Source of the DNA: an uncultured Prevotellaceae bacterium
GTDB lineage: Bacteria > Bacteroidota > Bacteroidia > Bacteroidales > Bacteroidaceae
NCBI GenBank assembly: GCA_947168395.1
Contig: CAMVLT010000001.1
Coordinates: 181,140 to 245,139 of the forward strand
DNA: 64,000 bases
Direction: 5' to 3'
The translations under genes were made by a program, and so were the position numbers. This document shows, in pieces, positions 1 through 9,104 of the stretch. The notes beneath the pieces are model-generated. The model did no database searches and was not told the origin of the DNA. It saw only the letters and a list, made by a program, of their open reading frames with translations. How positions within the stretch are numbered: the stretch's first letter is position 1; each line of letters starts with the position of its first letter.

Positions 1-1377
1 AGCGATGGCCGTATCAACGGCGGACATGAGTACCTGACGGTGTTCAGCGGCGAGACGGGCGAAGCCATCCACACCATCGCCTACCGTCCCAACCGCAACG
101 CCAAGTACGACCTGAGCGAGGCTGCGGGCACCTTCAACTGGGACGACCGCTCGGGCAAGAACGACAAGGGCGACTACGGCAACCGAGGCGAGCGCTACCT
201 CGCTGCCACGGCCTACCTGGACGGCCCCGACGGTCGCCCCAGCGGCATCTTCTGCCGAGGTTACTACACTTACGCCTATGTATGGGCGGTCGACTTCGAC
301 GGTACACAGCTGAAGCACCGCTGGCTGCACATCAGCGACAGCAGGACGACCTACCGCGTGATGGACATCAACGGCAAGACGACGACCTACAAGGGAACCA
401 CCTGCACCTCGGGCTTAAGCCGCAACACGATGTATGCCAACGGCAACCACAACATGTCGATAGCCGACGTGGACGGCGACGGCAAGGACGAGATTATCTG
501 GGGTTCGGCAGCCGTCGACGACAATGGCAAGATGCTTTACGCTGTTGGCTTCGGCCACGGCGATGCCATCCACTTAGCCGACCTCGACCCTGACCGTCCC
601 GGACTGGAGTTGTTCGACATACATGAAGAGAAAGGTACATACGCGTGGGATCTCCACGATGCCGCCACAGGCGAGATCATCTGGAAAGGCGGACAAAGCG
701 GACAGGACAACGGCCGCGGACTGGCTGCCGATATCCAGGGTGCCCGAGGTTACGAGTTCTGGTCGGCCTACGGTGGCTTCGACAGCAGTTCGCGCAACCA
801 GAACCCGTTCAATGCCATGACTGGCAAGCAGGCCGGCTCGACGAAGCCCTCGATGAACTTCCGCATTTACTGGGACGGTGACCTGCAGGACGAGCTGCTC
901 GACGGCACCGCCATCACGAAGTACGGCGGCTCCACGCTTGGTGTCGGCACCACACCGATAGCCAATCTGGGCAGTCCCTCATCGTGCAACAGCACGAAGT
1001 CGACACCCTGCCTTTCGGCCGACATCTTCGGCGACTGGCGCGAGGAGGTGATTCTATGGAGCACCACCGACCATGCCACGCTGAACATCTACAGCACCAT
1101 CACCACGACCAAGTACCGCATCCCGACGCTGATGCACGACCACACCTACCGCATGGGCATCTGCTGGCAGAACACCGCCTACAACCAGCCGCCCCACTTG
1201 GGCTACTACCTGCCCGACTACGTGGACGGCAAGCTGCCAACGGCAGTCCCGTCTGTTGCTGTAGTACAGCAACAAACTGAACGGATATTCGACCTACAGG
1301 GGCGCAGGCTCAACAGCCTGAAACCCGGCCTGAACATCTTACGGGTGAACGGAAAAACCAAAAAGGTGTTTTATTAA
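1..1377 (+). CDS. Rhamnogalacturonan lyase, PL11 family (3' part)
   Basis: The reading frame is open from base 1, so the start lies outside the window; 458 codons are visible. Family knowledge: PL11 enzymes cleave the rhamnogalacturonan I backbone of pectin by beta-elimination. Seen: the beta-propeller pattern of this family with Asp-rich calcium-type motifs (DVDGDGKDEI, DLDPDRPGLELF), the HGDAIHLADLDPDRPG block, and DIFGDWREEVI near the end of the propeller. The last about 35 residues form a C-terminal tail (FDLQGRRL ... NGKTKKVFY) like the short sorting tails of other secreted Prevotella proteins, suggesting type IX-type secretion (inference). Its stop codon overlaps the stop of the convergent next gene. 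Confidence 0.92.
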   Translation, partial: SDGRINGGHEYLTVFSGETGEAIHTIAYRPNRNAKYDLSEAAGTFNWDDRSGKNDKGDYGNRGERYLAATAYLDGPDGRPSGIFCRGYYTYAYVWAVDFDGTQLKHRWLHISDSRTTYRVMDINGKTTTYKGTTCTSGLSRNTMYANGNHNMSIADVDGDGKDEIIWGSAAVDDNGKMLYAVGFGHGDAIHLADLDPDRPGLELFDIHEEKGTYAWDLHDAATGEIIWKGGQSGQDNGRGLAADIQGARGYEFWSAYGGFDSSSRNQNPFNAMTGKQAGSTKPSMNFRIYWDGDLQDELLDGTAITKYGGSTLGVGTTPIANLGSPSSCNSTKSTPCLSADIFGDWREEVILWSTTDHATLNIYSTITTTKYRIPTLMHDHTYRMGICWQNTAYNQPPHLGYYLPDYVDGKLPTAVPSVAVVQQQTERIFDLQGRRLNSLKPGLNILRVNGKTKKVFY

Positions 1378-4199
1378 TAGTACAGCAGGCAGCCGTCGGG
1401 GGTAACTCCGGCGGCACTCATTTTGATGCGCGTCTCCTTGGAGTTGTTATAGAAGGTGGTGGTGAAACGGCCGTCCTCGTCGCTACGGGCATTGGGATTC
1501 CAGTAGAGGGTGCGGCGGTAGTCGGAAGGCTCAGCAGGCTGGCGCTCACTATAGTCGGGCTGGTAGAAGCTGACGGCCTCGTTCATGCCGTGCAGATAGA
1601 TGTGGCGGTCACGGTAGACCACCTGCACGCCGTCGTCGGGTATGGGTACCATCTCGACCGTGGCATCGGCCACAAACTGGCTCACCACCATCGTAGAGTC
1701 CTCATTACGAGGCTCATAGTCACTGAACACGCGGATGTCCTGCAACCGGGCCAGCTTCAGGTTGTTATAGACGGCAGCTGCCGAGCGGGTATTCTCGTTG
1801 GCACGCGCCGCCTCGGCCATCTCGGAAGTCATGTTCCCCGTCGAGTCGTAGTTGCGCCAGTAAGTCTTGCCGTCCAACCGTCCGTCCACGTTGAAGTGTA
1901 CGGGCCGCCCCATGTTGCCGAACAGGAACTTGGCCACCTGCAGCGGGAACTGGCGCATGTCGAACTTGCCGAACGACAGACCATAGTCGGTCAGGTCGTT
2001 ATACAGGTCGTAGGCATCACGCACAAAGGCGGGCTTGTTCCAGTCTACGGCCCGGCGGCCGCGGCGGTGCCCCCTCACGTTGACGTTCTGCAACTGGTGG
2101 ACATCGTTCTCCATCGAAAGCTCCGACAGGGTGTCGACCTCCTCCATGGACGGGTCCCATTCTGGCGCATGGTTCTCGTAGTAGTTGTACTTATGGGTGA
2201 ACACGGGGTACGGCATGTCGCGCTTCACAAAGAAGTCGGCGTAAGCATCCTCGCGGAACACCGTGGCATCGCTGCGCGACATCATGGCCTTGCGCAGGGA
2301 GTCCTTCTCCTTGTAGGCCTTCAGGTTCAAGAAGGTGGCACCGTAGAACGGCGGTATCTCGAACACGAACCGGCCGTTCACCGTCTTCTGGCGGCCTGCC
2401 ACAATCTCGTCGCCCATCATCAGCTCGGCCTCTATCAGCACGTCACGCTTCAATGTACTGTGGTTGATGCCCAGCTCGTCGTTGGCACTCATGATGTCGC
2501 CCAGCTCGATGGACGACACGTCGGAGGCCGTCGGGGCATCGTAGGCGGTGTTGCCCACCAGCTCCAGCTCCTCAGTCTCAGGTTCTTCAGCCCACGGGTC
2601 GTCATCGGTGTTAGCGGCATCCTTGTTCTTAATGCCTATCATGCCCACACCGTTTTTCCACGACGGCACCTCGTCTAACTCCACTTCCTGAACGCTCAGC
2701 ATCTTGTATACCTCGCCGCTGACGGTCATCGTCTGCTCCGGCTCATAGCGCATCTGCCGGGCCGTGTCGCTCAGTTCCTCCCACTTGTACTTACGCCATC
2801 CCTGCACCATCATCAGCAGGTCCAGGTTGCGGCGGTGCTCGGCATCGTCCTTCTCAAAGTAGTAGGCGGGATTGGCAATAAAGCCGCGCAACTCACTACT
2901 CAGCAGCAGGTCGGTCATCAAGTTGCCATTGTTGTAGGTAGGCTCATCGGTGCCCGCGTCGCGGACGGAGAGCGAGAAGGTGGTGTTGGGCGTCGGCAGT
3001 TGCACACCGACGGTTATCGGCTCGTAAGGCTCATAGGTCTTGGTGGGACTCATGGTACCTATGGGGCTAATGAGGCCTATGGGACTCGCGGGACTTTTAA
3101 AGAACAGCCGGTCGGCCAGTATCCGACCCTCGTCGTCGAACACCGTGAGGTCGTTCACACCGTCGGGCAAATCGTCTGTCGGCAACTGCACGGTGACGGC
3201 CATGCTACCATCCTCCTGCAACAGTTCGGAAAAGTGCTTCAACACGCCACGGCACAGTATAGACAGCCCATACTGCCTATTCTGGGGCAGCCGGATTCCT
3301 CTGACAGTAACCTGATTCCCGTCGAGACTCACCACTACCCCACCCTGCTCGGCTTTCGGCAGGTTAAAGGAATAACTCTTGCCACGCCACGTGAACATGG
3401 CTTTCAGACGTTTATCGCCCGGCGTCACCGTGAACGTGCCTCGGCCTTCATGGCTGGTGGCGATATTGGCCACCTTCTGGTCGCCAGCCAACAGTTCGCC
3501 CTTGATGCTGACGGAGGCACCCAACTGGTCGACTACATCGAAGGCCACCTTACTCGGAAGCCCTTCCACCAGATGACCACCCTCGGGATAGAAAGTGACT
3601 ATCAGTTCCTCCTTCTTGGGCTTCTGCATACGGGTTTTCGGACGCTGGTAGATACGGCGGGCATCGTAGTCACCCGGCGTATCGGGCTTACTATAGACAG
3701 GGAACACACGCGAGTAAAGCCCGTCCCACACCCGGTAATAGTCGGCACACATCTGTTTGTTCATGAACCGCCACGTCTCCTGAGTGGTATACATGTGCTC
3801 CGACACGTTGAAATTCAGCATCCAGCGCGTATAAGCCCGCAGCTCGTAGTAGCCGGAATAGAGTGAATCACGCAATGTAAACTGTCCGCAGGTATAGCCC
3901 TCAGGCGCTACGATAATCTGTTGACGCTCCACCAGTATTCCGTCAGGCGACAGCAGTTCGACGTAGAGGATGCGGCTCATGTTGGTAGGCCGCAGATTGT
4001 CGGCACGCACGACGTAGGCCTTATACCACAAGGTATCGCCCACGAAGTAGCACATGTTATCAGTGTGGATATATACTTTCTCCTGCACTTGGGAGACCGA
4101 CGACTCTTCCAAAGCCTGACGGATATCGTCAAGCGAACCTGCCTGCACGCCACTCGAGGCCAGCAGGAGCACAACAATCAGACGGAAAACGCTCTTCAT
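1374..4199 (-). CDS. Large MG2-domain (macroglobulin-like) envelope protein
   Basis: About 941 residues with a signal peptide (MKSVFRLIVVLLLASSGVQAG). The ATG at 4199 is chosen over an in-frame TTG at 4211. The N-terminal part (VYIHTDNMCYFVGDTLWYKAYV, about residues 40-70) is the MG2-type beta-sandwich of alpha-2-macroglobulin relatives, which in Bacteroidota also occurs in large periplasmic or outer-membrane proteins. Further beta-rich domains and a C-terminal TonB-plug-like segment (VDGRLDGKTYW, DIRVFSDYEPRN) follow. I see no thioester motif. The precise function is unknown; a role in the outer membrane or in trapping and transport is inferred. It lies between a pectin lyase and a TonB receptor but is oriented against both. 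Confidence 0.7.
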   Translation of the reverse strand: MKSVFRLIVVLLLASSGVQAGSLDDIRQALEESSVSQVQEKVYIHTDNMCYFVGDTLWYKAYVVRADNLRPTNMSRILYVELLSPDGILVERQQIIVAPEGYTCGQFTLRDSLYSGYYELRAYTRWMLNFNVSEHMYTTQETWRFMNKQMCADYYRVWDGLYSRVFPVYSKPDTPGDYDARRIYQRPKTRMQKPKKEELIVTFYPEGGHLVEGLPSKVAFDVVDQLGASVSIKGELLAGDQKVANIATSHEGRGTFTVTPGDKRLKAMFTWRGKSYSFNLPKAEQGGVVVSLDGNQVTVRGIRLPQNRQYGLSILCRGVLKHFSELLQEDGSMAVTVQLPTDDLPDGVNDLTVFDDEGRILADRLFFKSPASPIGLISPIGTMSPTKTYEPYEPITVGVQLPTPNTTFSLSVRDAGTDEPTYNNGNLMTDLLLSSELRGFIANPAYYFEKDDAEHRRNLDLLMMVQGWRKYKWEELSDTARQMRYEPEQTMTVSGEVYKMLSVQEVELDEVPSWKNGVGMIGIKNKDAANTDDDPWAEEPETEELELVGNTAYDAPTASDVSSIELGDIMSANDELGINHSTLKRDVLIEAELMMGDEIVAGRQKTVNGRFVFEIPPFYGATFLNLKAYKEKDSLRKAMMSRSDATVFREDAYADFFVKRDMPYPVFTHKYNYYENHAPEWDPSMEEVDTLSELSMENDVHQLQNVNVRGHRRGRRAVDWNKPAFVRDAYDLYNDLTDYGLSFGKFDMRQFPLQVAKFLFGNMGRPVHFNVDGRLDGKTYWRNYDSTGNMTSEMAEAARANENTRSAAAVYNNLKLARLQDIRVFSDYEPRNEDSTMVVSQFVADATVEMVPIPDDGVQVVYRDRHIYLHGMNEAVSFYQPDYSERQPAEPSDYRRTLYWNPNARSDEDGRFTTTFYNNSKETRIKMSAAGVTPDGCLLYY

Positions 4200-4278
4200 C
4201 TTCTGTAACAATTTGGCTATTTGACGCAGAAAACCGCAAAAAGTTTAATAAGGAGTCGATTATCTCAGATATTATGTC

Positions 4279-4286
4279 TACCTTTG
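4279..4286 (+). promoter_or_regulatory. -7 promoter element of the TonB receptor gene
   Basis: TACCTTTG matches the Bacteroidota -7 consensus TAnnTTTG and lies 24 bases before the ATG at 4311. It rules out the upstream in-frame start at 4221. The leader is too short to hold a cobalamin riboswitch. Confidence 0.7.
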
Positions 4287-4310
4287 CACCGTATTTATAA
4301 ATCATTAAGG

Positions 4311-6392
4311 ATGTACAAACCACAGTTCAACAAGCGCCATGTGCTCGTGTTTCACCAGTTCGGAAACAAGGGCTGGTCGCTCTTCAGCTGCTTAGGCCGC
4401 GAGGTGGTCTGCTCGGTGCTCAGCGTTGCGACGCTCACATACGCGTCGGCAGGCACCATCAGCACACAGCCCGTCACGGCCGACTCCATCAGCACGAAGA
4501 CGGCACAGGAGCTGATGCTCGATGAAGTGAGCGTCACCGGCTCCAGGGCGCCCCTGACCAAGAGTCAGGCTGCGAGAATGGTCACTGTACTGGACCGTGC
4601 TGACATTCAGCAGGCTCCCGTGCAAAGTATTAACGATTTGCTGAAATACGCCGTCGGTGTCGATGTCCGCCAGCGAGGCCCCATTGGTGCACAGACCGAC
4701 ATCTCGATACGAGGCGGCACACAGGAGCAAATCATCATCCTGCTCAACGGCATCAACATCTGTGACCCACAGACGGGGCACAACACCATGGACTTGCCCG
4801 TCGACCTGAGCGAGATAGTGCGCATCGAAGTGCTCGAAGGCCCTGCCGGCCGCATCTACGGCACGTCATCGCTCGTGGGGGCGGTGAATATTGTGACGAG
4901 GAGCCCCCTCCCAACCTCCCCCTTGGGGGAGGAGCAGATACAGCTGCGGATGGAAGGCGGCTCCTATGGCTACGTCTCGACGGCAGTCCGTACACACTCC
5001 CCCCAAGGGGGGAGCTGGAGGGGGGCTCTCTCCGCCTCCTACACCCGCCACGACGGCTACAGCCGCTCACGCGAAGGCTCGCTGAACAGCGACTTCAGCG
5101 GGGCGAAGGCTTTCTACCAAGGGCAATACGCCAAAGAAGGAATGAAAGTGGACTGGCACTTCGGCATCACCGACAAAGGCTGGGGCTCCAGCACCTCCTG
5201 GGCTTCACCCAAATGGCAGGCTGACGACCAGTACGAGCACACCACCAAGCTCTTCGCCGCCATTCAGGGCAGTTTTCAGCAAGGTGCAGTTTCGCTGCAC
5301 CCCACCATCTACTGGAACCAGCACCAAGACCGCTACGAAGGCTACCGCAACCACCCCGAGAAAATGGCCTACAACTACAACCGCTCCGACGTCTTTGGAC
5401 TACAGCTAAACAGCTACTTCGACTGGCAGGCAGGACGCACGGCCTTCGGTGCCGAGGTGCGCAACGAGAACCTGCTGAGCGGCAACCTCGGCGAACCGCT
5501 GATGCGGCCCCACCACATCTACGGCACCGACCGCGACTACACGCTCGGCCTGAACCGCACCAACATCAGCGCCTACCTGGAGCACAACCTGCTGCTCAGC
5601 AACCTCACCGTCTCGGCAGGACTCGTAGTAGTGAAGAACACCTGGGCCGACATGAACCCAACCATCTATCCCGGCATCGACACCAGCCTGCGGTTGGGAA
5701 ACCATTGGAAACTGCATGCCTCGTACAACACTTCGCTGCGCATGCCATCGTTTACCGAGATGTACTACCGGCTGCAAGGCTATAAGGCCGACCCGCACCT
5801 GAAACCCGAAGAGATGCGAGCCTTCGAGATAGGGGTCAACCTTCATCGTTCAATGTTCAACGTACAATGCGCCCTATGGCATCACCACGGCCGTAACATG
5901 ATTGACTGGATTATGGACACGACAAAAGGTGAAGAGGCCACCTGGCAAAGCGTCAACCACACCCGTCTGAACAGCATCGGCCTTGAAGCCTCGGTACAAT
6001 GCACAATACGCCATGTGCAATGCTCCATCAGCTACAGCTATATTGACCAGAAGAAAAGTCTTGAGGAGGGCATCGTGTCGCAATACGCCATGGAGTACCT
6101 GCGCCACAAGCTGGTAGCCAGGGCACAGATACCCATCGTGAGCAACCTCACGTTAGGCCTCAACCTGCGATGGCAGGACCGCGCTGGCCAGTACACAGAC
6201 TTCGACAACAACATACAGGACTACACGCCGTTCGCGCTGATGGACTCCCGCCTGTCGTGGCAGAAGCCGCACTACGAGCTGTACTTCGAAGCCAGCAACC
6301 TGACCGGTACCCACTACCGCGACTACGGCCTCGTAGAGCAGCCCGGCCGCTGGCTCGTAGTCGGAACAAAGTTCCTGATAGGGAGGCGATGA
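4311..6392 (+). CDS. TonB-dependent outer-membrane receptor (BtuB-like)
   Basis: 693 residues. An N-terminal export segment is followed by a TonB-box/plug region: LDEVSVTGSRAPL at about 60-72, then a plug domain with DISIRGG and EGPAGRIYGTSSLVGAVNIVTR, and a 22-strand-type barrel to the C-terminus. Size and plug sequence resemble BtuB/FepA-class receptors that import cobalamin or siderophores. The substrate cannot be fixed from sequence, and no B12 riboswitch is present. The start at 4311 is set by the promoter 24 bases upstream. Right after the plug the coding sequence contains a G/C-rich palindromic insertion (see the repeat at 4901-5028) that adds about 40 residues without breaking the frame. 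Confidence 0.88.
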   Translation: MYKPQFNKRHVLVFHQFGNKGWSLFSCLGREVVCSVLSVATLTYASAGTISTQPVTADSISTKTAQELMLDEVSVTGSRAPLTKSQAARMVTVLDRADIQQAPVQSINDLLKYAVGVDVRQRGPIGAQTDISIRGGTQEQIIILLNGINICDPQTGHNTMDLPVDLSEIVRIEVLEGPAGRIYGTSSLVGAVNIVTRSPLPTSPLGEEQIQLRMEGGSYGYVSTAVRTHSPQGGSWRGALSASYTRHDGYSRSREGSLNSDFSGAKAFYQGQYAKEGMKVDWHFGITDKGWGSSTSWASPKWQADDQYEHTTKLFAAIQGSFQQGAVSLHPTIYWNQHQDRYEGYRNHPEKMAYNYNRSDVFGLQLNSYFDWQAGRTAFGAEVRNENLLSGNLGEPLMRPHHIYGTDRDYTLGLNRTNISAYLEHNLLLSNLTVSAGLVVVKNTWADMNPTIYPGIDTSLRLGNHWKLHASYNTSLRMPSFTEMYYRLQGYKADPHLKPEEMRAFEIGVNLHRSMFNVQCALWHHHGRNMIDWIMDTTKGEEATWQSVNHTRLNSIGLEASVQCTIRHVQCSISYSYIDQKKSLEEGIVSQYAMEYLRHKLVARAQIPIVSNLTLGLNLRWQDRAGQYTDFDNNIQDYTPFALMDSRLSWQKPHYELYFEASNLTGTHYRDYGLVEQPGRWLVVGTKFLIGRR
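4901..5028. repeat. In-frame palindromic element inside the receptor gene
   Basis: Two 32-base blocks, 4901-4932 and 4997-5028, are inverted copies of each other with few mismatches. Each is itself palindromic around CCCCTTGGGG or CCCCAAGGGG. They flank 64 bases of coding sequence. A third copy of the same block lies at 40775-40806 inside another gene. The pattern resembles protein-coding palindromic elements known from Rickettsia, but the family is different. Confidence 0.75.
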
Positions 6393-6410
6393 CTTCACCC
6401 GTAAGCATAG

Positions 6411-6437
6411 CCGATGTTCCCATAGGGGGAACATCGG
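6411..6437. terminator. Hairpin between convergent receptor and dnaA genes
   Basis: A perfect 11-bp inverted repeat (CCGATGTTCCC / GGGAACATCGG) with a 5-base loop lies in the 95-base gap between two convergent stop codons. There is no clear T-run, so it may be a bidirectional terminator or a member of the GTTCCC...GGGAAC repeat family seen at 15.7, 61.1 and 61.9 kb. Confidence 0.5.
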
Positions 6438-6487
6438 GTTTGCTTAGCCCAAACTTCTGGATGGAACGGTTGTAAGGGAAAGGTTAC

Positions 6488-7894
6488 CTACACTTTCAAC
6501 TTGAAAGAGTTCTCGATGCTGGTGACTTCGGCCTGGAAAGCCTTGTCAACCTTCAGGCGTTCCTCAATAGCGTTGCAACTATGGAGCACCGTAGAGTGGT
6601 CACGGCCGCCAATAAGCTGGCCAATGCGTGAAGCAGGCATCTTGGTGTATTTCTGTGCCAAGTACATCGACACCTGACGCACCAAAACGTAATTGCGCTT
6701 GCGGCTCTTACTGAACACCTGCTGCTGGGCAACGCCGAAATGACCGCATACCTTATCCAAAATGTCGTCCACCGTCAGGGGGTGATTGTCAACCTTGACG
6801 GCACGCTTGATGATGCGTTCAGCCAACCGCATGTCGATGTTACTGTTGTAGACGATAGAGTAAGCCATCAGCGAGTTGACCACACCCTCCAAATCGCGCA
6901 CGGAACCATTGGCCGTCTCGGCAATGAACTGGATGACATCGGCGGGAATCTTCAGACCGTCACGACGGCACTTAGATGTCAGTATGTCGATGCACAGCTG
7001 TACATTGGGCTTTTCCAACTCTGCGATAAGACCGCAGGAGAAACGGGTCAACAGGCGGTCCTTCACACCGTCGAGGTCTACCGGCGGACGGTCGCTGGCC
7101 AGGATAATCTGCTTGCCAAGACGGAACAGGTGGTCGAATATGTGGAAGAACGTGTCGAGCGTCCTCGGCGATGTGGCCCACTCCTGTATGTCGTCAACTA
7201 TCAGCACGTCGATGGTCTGATAGAAGTTAATGAAGTCGTTGGTGGTGTTGCGGCGCACGGAATCGGTAAACTGCACCTGGAAGAGACGCGCCGACACATA
7301 GAGCACACGCTTTTGGGGATACATCTCCTTACATCGCACACCGATGGCATTGATGAGATGAGTCTTGCCACAGCCCGACGGGCCGAAGATGAAGAAGGGG
7401 TTGAACGTCGACTTGCCCGGATGCTCGGCAATGGAGAGGCCTACCGTGCGCGGCAGTTTGTTGCTATCGCCCTCGATGAACGACTGGAATGTCTTATGGA
7501 TATCCAACTGAGGGTCGAGGTCCTGCAGGGCGGCATCGAGCACCGTGGGTCCCTGGTTGGCACGCTCAGTAGCCCTCGGAGCCTCAATCTCGGCAGGCTG
7601 CTCGCCCTCAACGTCCTGCGTCAGCTTATGAGTCTTGTCGGTAACGATTCTGTAAGTCAGCCTGACGCTGGTACCGAAGCAACGTGTCAGTACCTTGCTC
7701 AACAGTCCCACGTAGTACTGCTCCAAGTATTCGTAGACATACGGACTCGGAACCTGCACTAACAGTGTGTGGTCGCTCTCCGAGTAAGACTCGAAGACGA
7801 TGGGCGCGAACCACGTTTTGTATTGCTGCTCGGTGACGTTCTGCTTTATCAGTTGGAGGCAGTTGTCCCAAAGCGCCTTATGACTGTTTTGCAT
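6488..7894 (-). CDS. dnaA: Chromosomal replication initiator DnaA
   Basis: 468 residues, normal length. Domain order: N-terminal DnaB/oligomerisation domain (about 1-85), a variable linker, an AAA+ domain with Walker A GPSGCGKTH (about 170-178) and Walker B VLIVDDIQ, a sensor region SDRPP, and C-terminal domain IV with the DnaA-box-reading helix-turn-helix signature RDHSTVLHSCNAIE. It binds DnaA boxes at oriC and opens the origin with ATP. The gene is transcribed alone. In the 295 bases upstream I did not recognise a cluster of TTATCCACA boxes, so the origin need not be adjacent. Confidence 0.98.
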   Translation of the reverse strand: MQNSHKALWDNCLQLIKQNVTEQQYKTWFAPIVFESYSESDHTLLVQVPSPYVYEYLEQYYVGLLSKVLTRCFGTSVRLTYRIVTDKTHKLTQDVEGEQPAEIEAPRATERANQGPTVLDAALQDLDPQLDIHKTFQSFIEGDSNKLPRTVGLSIAEHPGKSTFNPFFIFGPSGCGKTHLINAIGVRCKEMYPQKRVLYVSARLFQVQFTDSVRRNTTNDFINFYQTIDVLIVDDIQEWATSPRTLDTFFHIFDHLFRLGKQIILASDRPPVDLDGVKDRLLTRFSCGLIAELEKPNVQLCIDILTSKCRRDGLKIPADVIQFIAETANGSVRDLEGVVNSLMAYSIVYNSNIDMRLAERIIKRAVKVDNHPLTVDDILDKVCGHFGVAQQQVFSKSRKRNYVLVRQVSMYLAQKYTKMPASRIGQLIGGRDHSTVLHSCNAIEERLKVDKAFQAEVTSIENSFKLKV

Positions 7895-7978
7895 CTGGCG
7901 ATTTCTATTTATTCATTATGTTACAAGATTCCGTTCGACCTAAGGCCGCCTGCACTTGTGGTTTTCTCATTTCGGATG

Positions 7979-8010
7979 CAAAGTTCGCTCTTTTTTTCGA
8001 ATTATGCAAA
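7979..8010 (-). promoter_or_regulatory. dnaA promoter
   Basis: On the minus strand TTTG (8010-8007) is followed after 20 bases by GAACTTTG (7986-7979), close to the Bacteroidota consensus TTTG-N19-21-TAnnTTTG. It gives a leader of about 75-80 bases. The rest of the 7895-8189 gap holds nothing else I can identify. Confidence 0.6.
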
Positions 8011-8189
8011 TCCGAATTATTTCCACACCGAAACGTTTCTCACGTAACGTTCTTGATTTACGACACTTAGAATGTTTCACGTTATTTCAGCACGGCGTGC
8101 TATTGCAGAAATCGAACCTCCTATCTCTCAGCCTCTTACGGATTCATCAATCGGCGTTCCCGACATTTTTTTATTTAGACAAAATAAAA

Positions 8190-9092
8190 TTACTTGTCTT
8201 TTTTGCCGAAAACCGAGAAATGAACATATCGTTTCGGATGGCTCTTGAGGTCTATCATCAGCGAGTCGGCATGTGCCATCGTTGAGTTTAAATTATTATA
8301 CAACTCAGCATCGCGCATCAACAGTCCGAGGGTACCCTCATTGCTGTTCAACTTGGCTGTCATCTGCTCCACATTGCGTAGGGTCTGGTCAACCTTAGCC
8401 ATCGTGGAAGCCAGGTCGATCGTATTGAGGCTGTGTGTCAGCGTATCGGCATTGGCCATCACGCCGTCAGCCTTACTCATAATGGCGGGCAACTGGCGAT
8501 TCAGGCTGACAGTAAGTTTATTCAGCTCTCCGGCTGTAGTGGTCAGTCCTGCCGTGATGTCCTCCACATTGTGCAGCGAACGGCTCAGGGTGGGGTCGGC
8601 CAACAGGGCATTGACGCTGGCCAAGATAGAGTCGAGCTTGGGCAACATCTTCTCAATCTGTGGCACCATGCCGGTAGCTTTGCTCATCAGTCCCGACTGC
8701 ATACCACCAACAATGGTGTCGCCTACGGCTAACCTTGCAGCAGTAACATCGCCCAACTTCAGTTCAAGCTTCACATTTCCAAGCAGGTCGCTGACAATCT
8801 CAGCCCGTGTACCTTGAGGCAAGGTCAACTGCTCGTCAAGCCCGACAGCAGCCACAATCTTATCAGGATGGGTATAGTCACAGTCGATAGATGTCACCGT
8901 TCCCACCTTCACGCCATTGACGTAGACGGGACTTGAAGCCGACAAGCCTGTGACATTGTCGAACACCACCACGTATGTGTTGCCTTTCGAGAATATGCTG
9001 AGTCCCTTGAGGAACTTCATACCGAAAAACAATATTACCAAACCAAAGATGGCCACCAAGGCTATCTGTACTTCCTTTGTAAAGAATTTCAT
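8190..9092 (-). CDS. MlaD/MCE-family lipid transport protein
   Basis: 300 residues. A single N-terminal membrane anchor (about 8-28, VQIALVAIFGLVILFFGMKFL) is followed by the MCE domain (about 38-118: YVVVFDNVTGLSASSPVYVNGVKVGTV) and a long alpha-helical tail. Known family role: hexameric periplasmic ring that moves phospholipids between inner and outer membranes for an ABC transporter. The gene lies 12 bases after the amidase gene on the same strand, so the two are probably co-transcribed. The permease and ATPase partners are not in this window. Confidence 0.88.
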   Translation of the reverse strand: MKFFTKEVQIALVAIFGLVILFFGMKFLKGLSIFSKGNTYVVVFDNVTGLSASSPVYVNGVKVGTVTSIDCDYTHPDKIVAAVGLDEQLTLPQGTRAEIVSDLLGNVKLELKLGDVTAARLAVGDTIVGGMQSGLMSKATGMVPQIEKMLPKLDSILASVNALLADPTLSRSLHNVEDITAGLTTTAGELNKLTVSLNRQLPAIMSKADGVMANADTLTHSLNTIDLASTMAKVDQTLRNVEQMTAKLNSNEGTLGLLMRDAELYNNLNSTMAHADSLMIDLKSHPKRYVHFSVFGKKDK

Positions 9093-9104
9093 ATCGCTAT
9101 TTCT

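Noticed and set aside
1590..3866. Long plus-strand ORFs (362 and 343 codons) opposite the MG2-domain gene
   Set aside because: Their translations are rich in His, Val and Gln with no domain, and they mirror the codon bias of the real minus-strand gene.
4287..4310. Cobalamin riboswitch ahead of the BtuB-like receptor
   Set aside because: The gap from promoter to start codon is only 24 bases, and no B12-box sequence is seen.
6740..7762. 340-codon plus-strand ORF opposite dnaA
   Set aside because: Pure shadow of dnaA; no promoter or ribosome-binding site and no recognisable protein.
7895..8189. oriC next to dnaA
   Set aside because: I could not find a cluster of TTATCCACA-like boxes; only one weak match (TTTCCACAC) is present.
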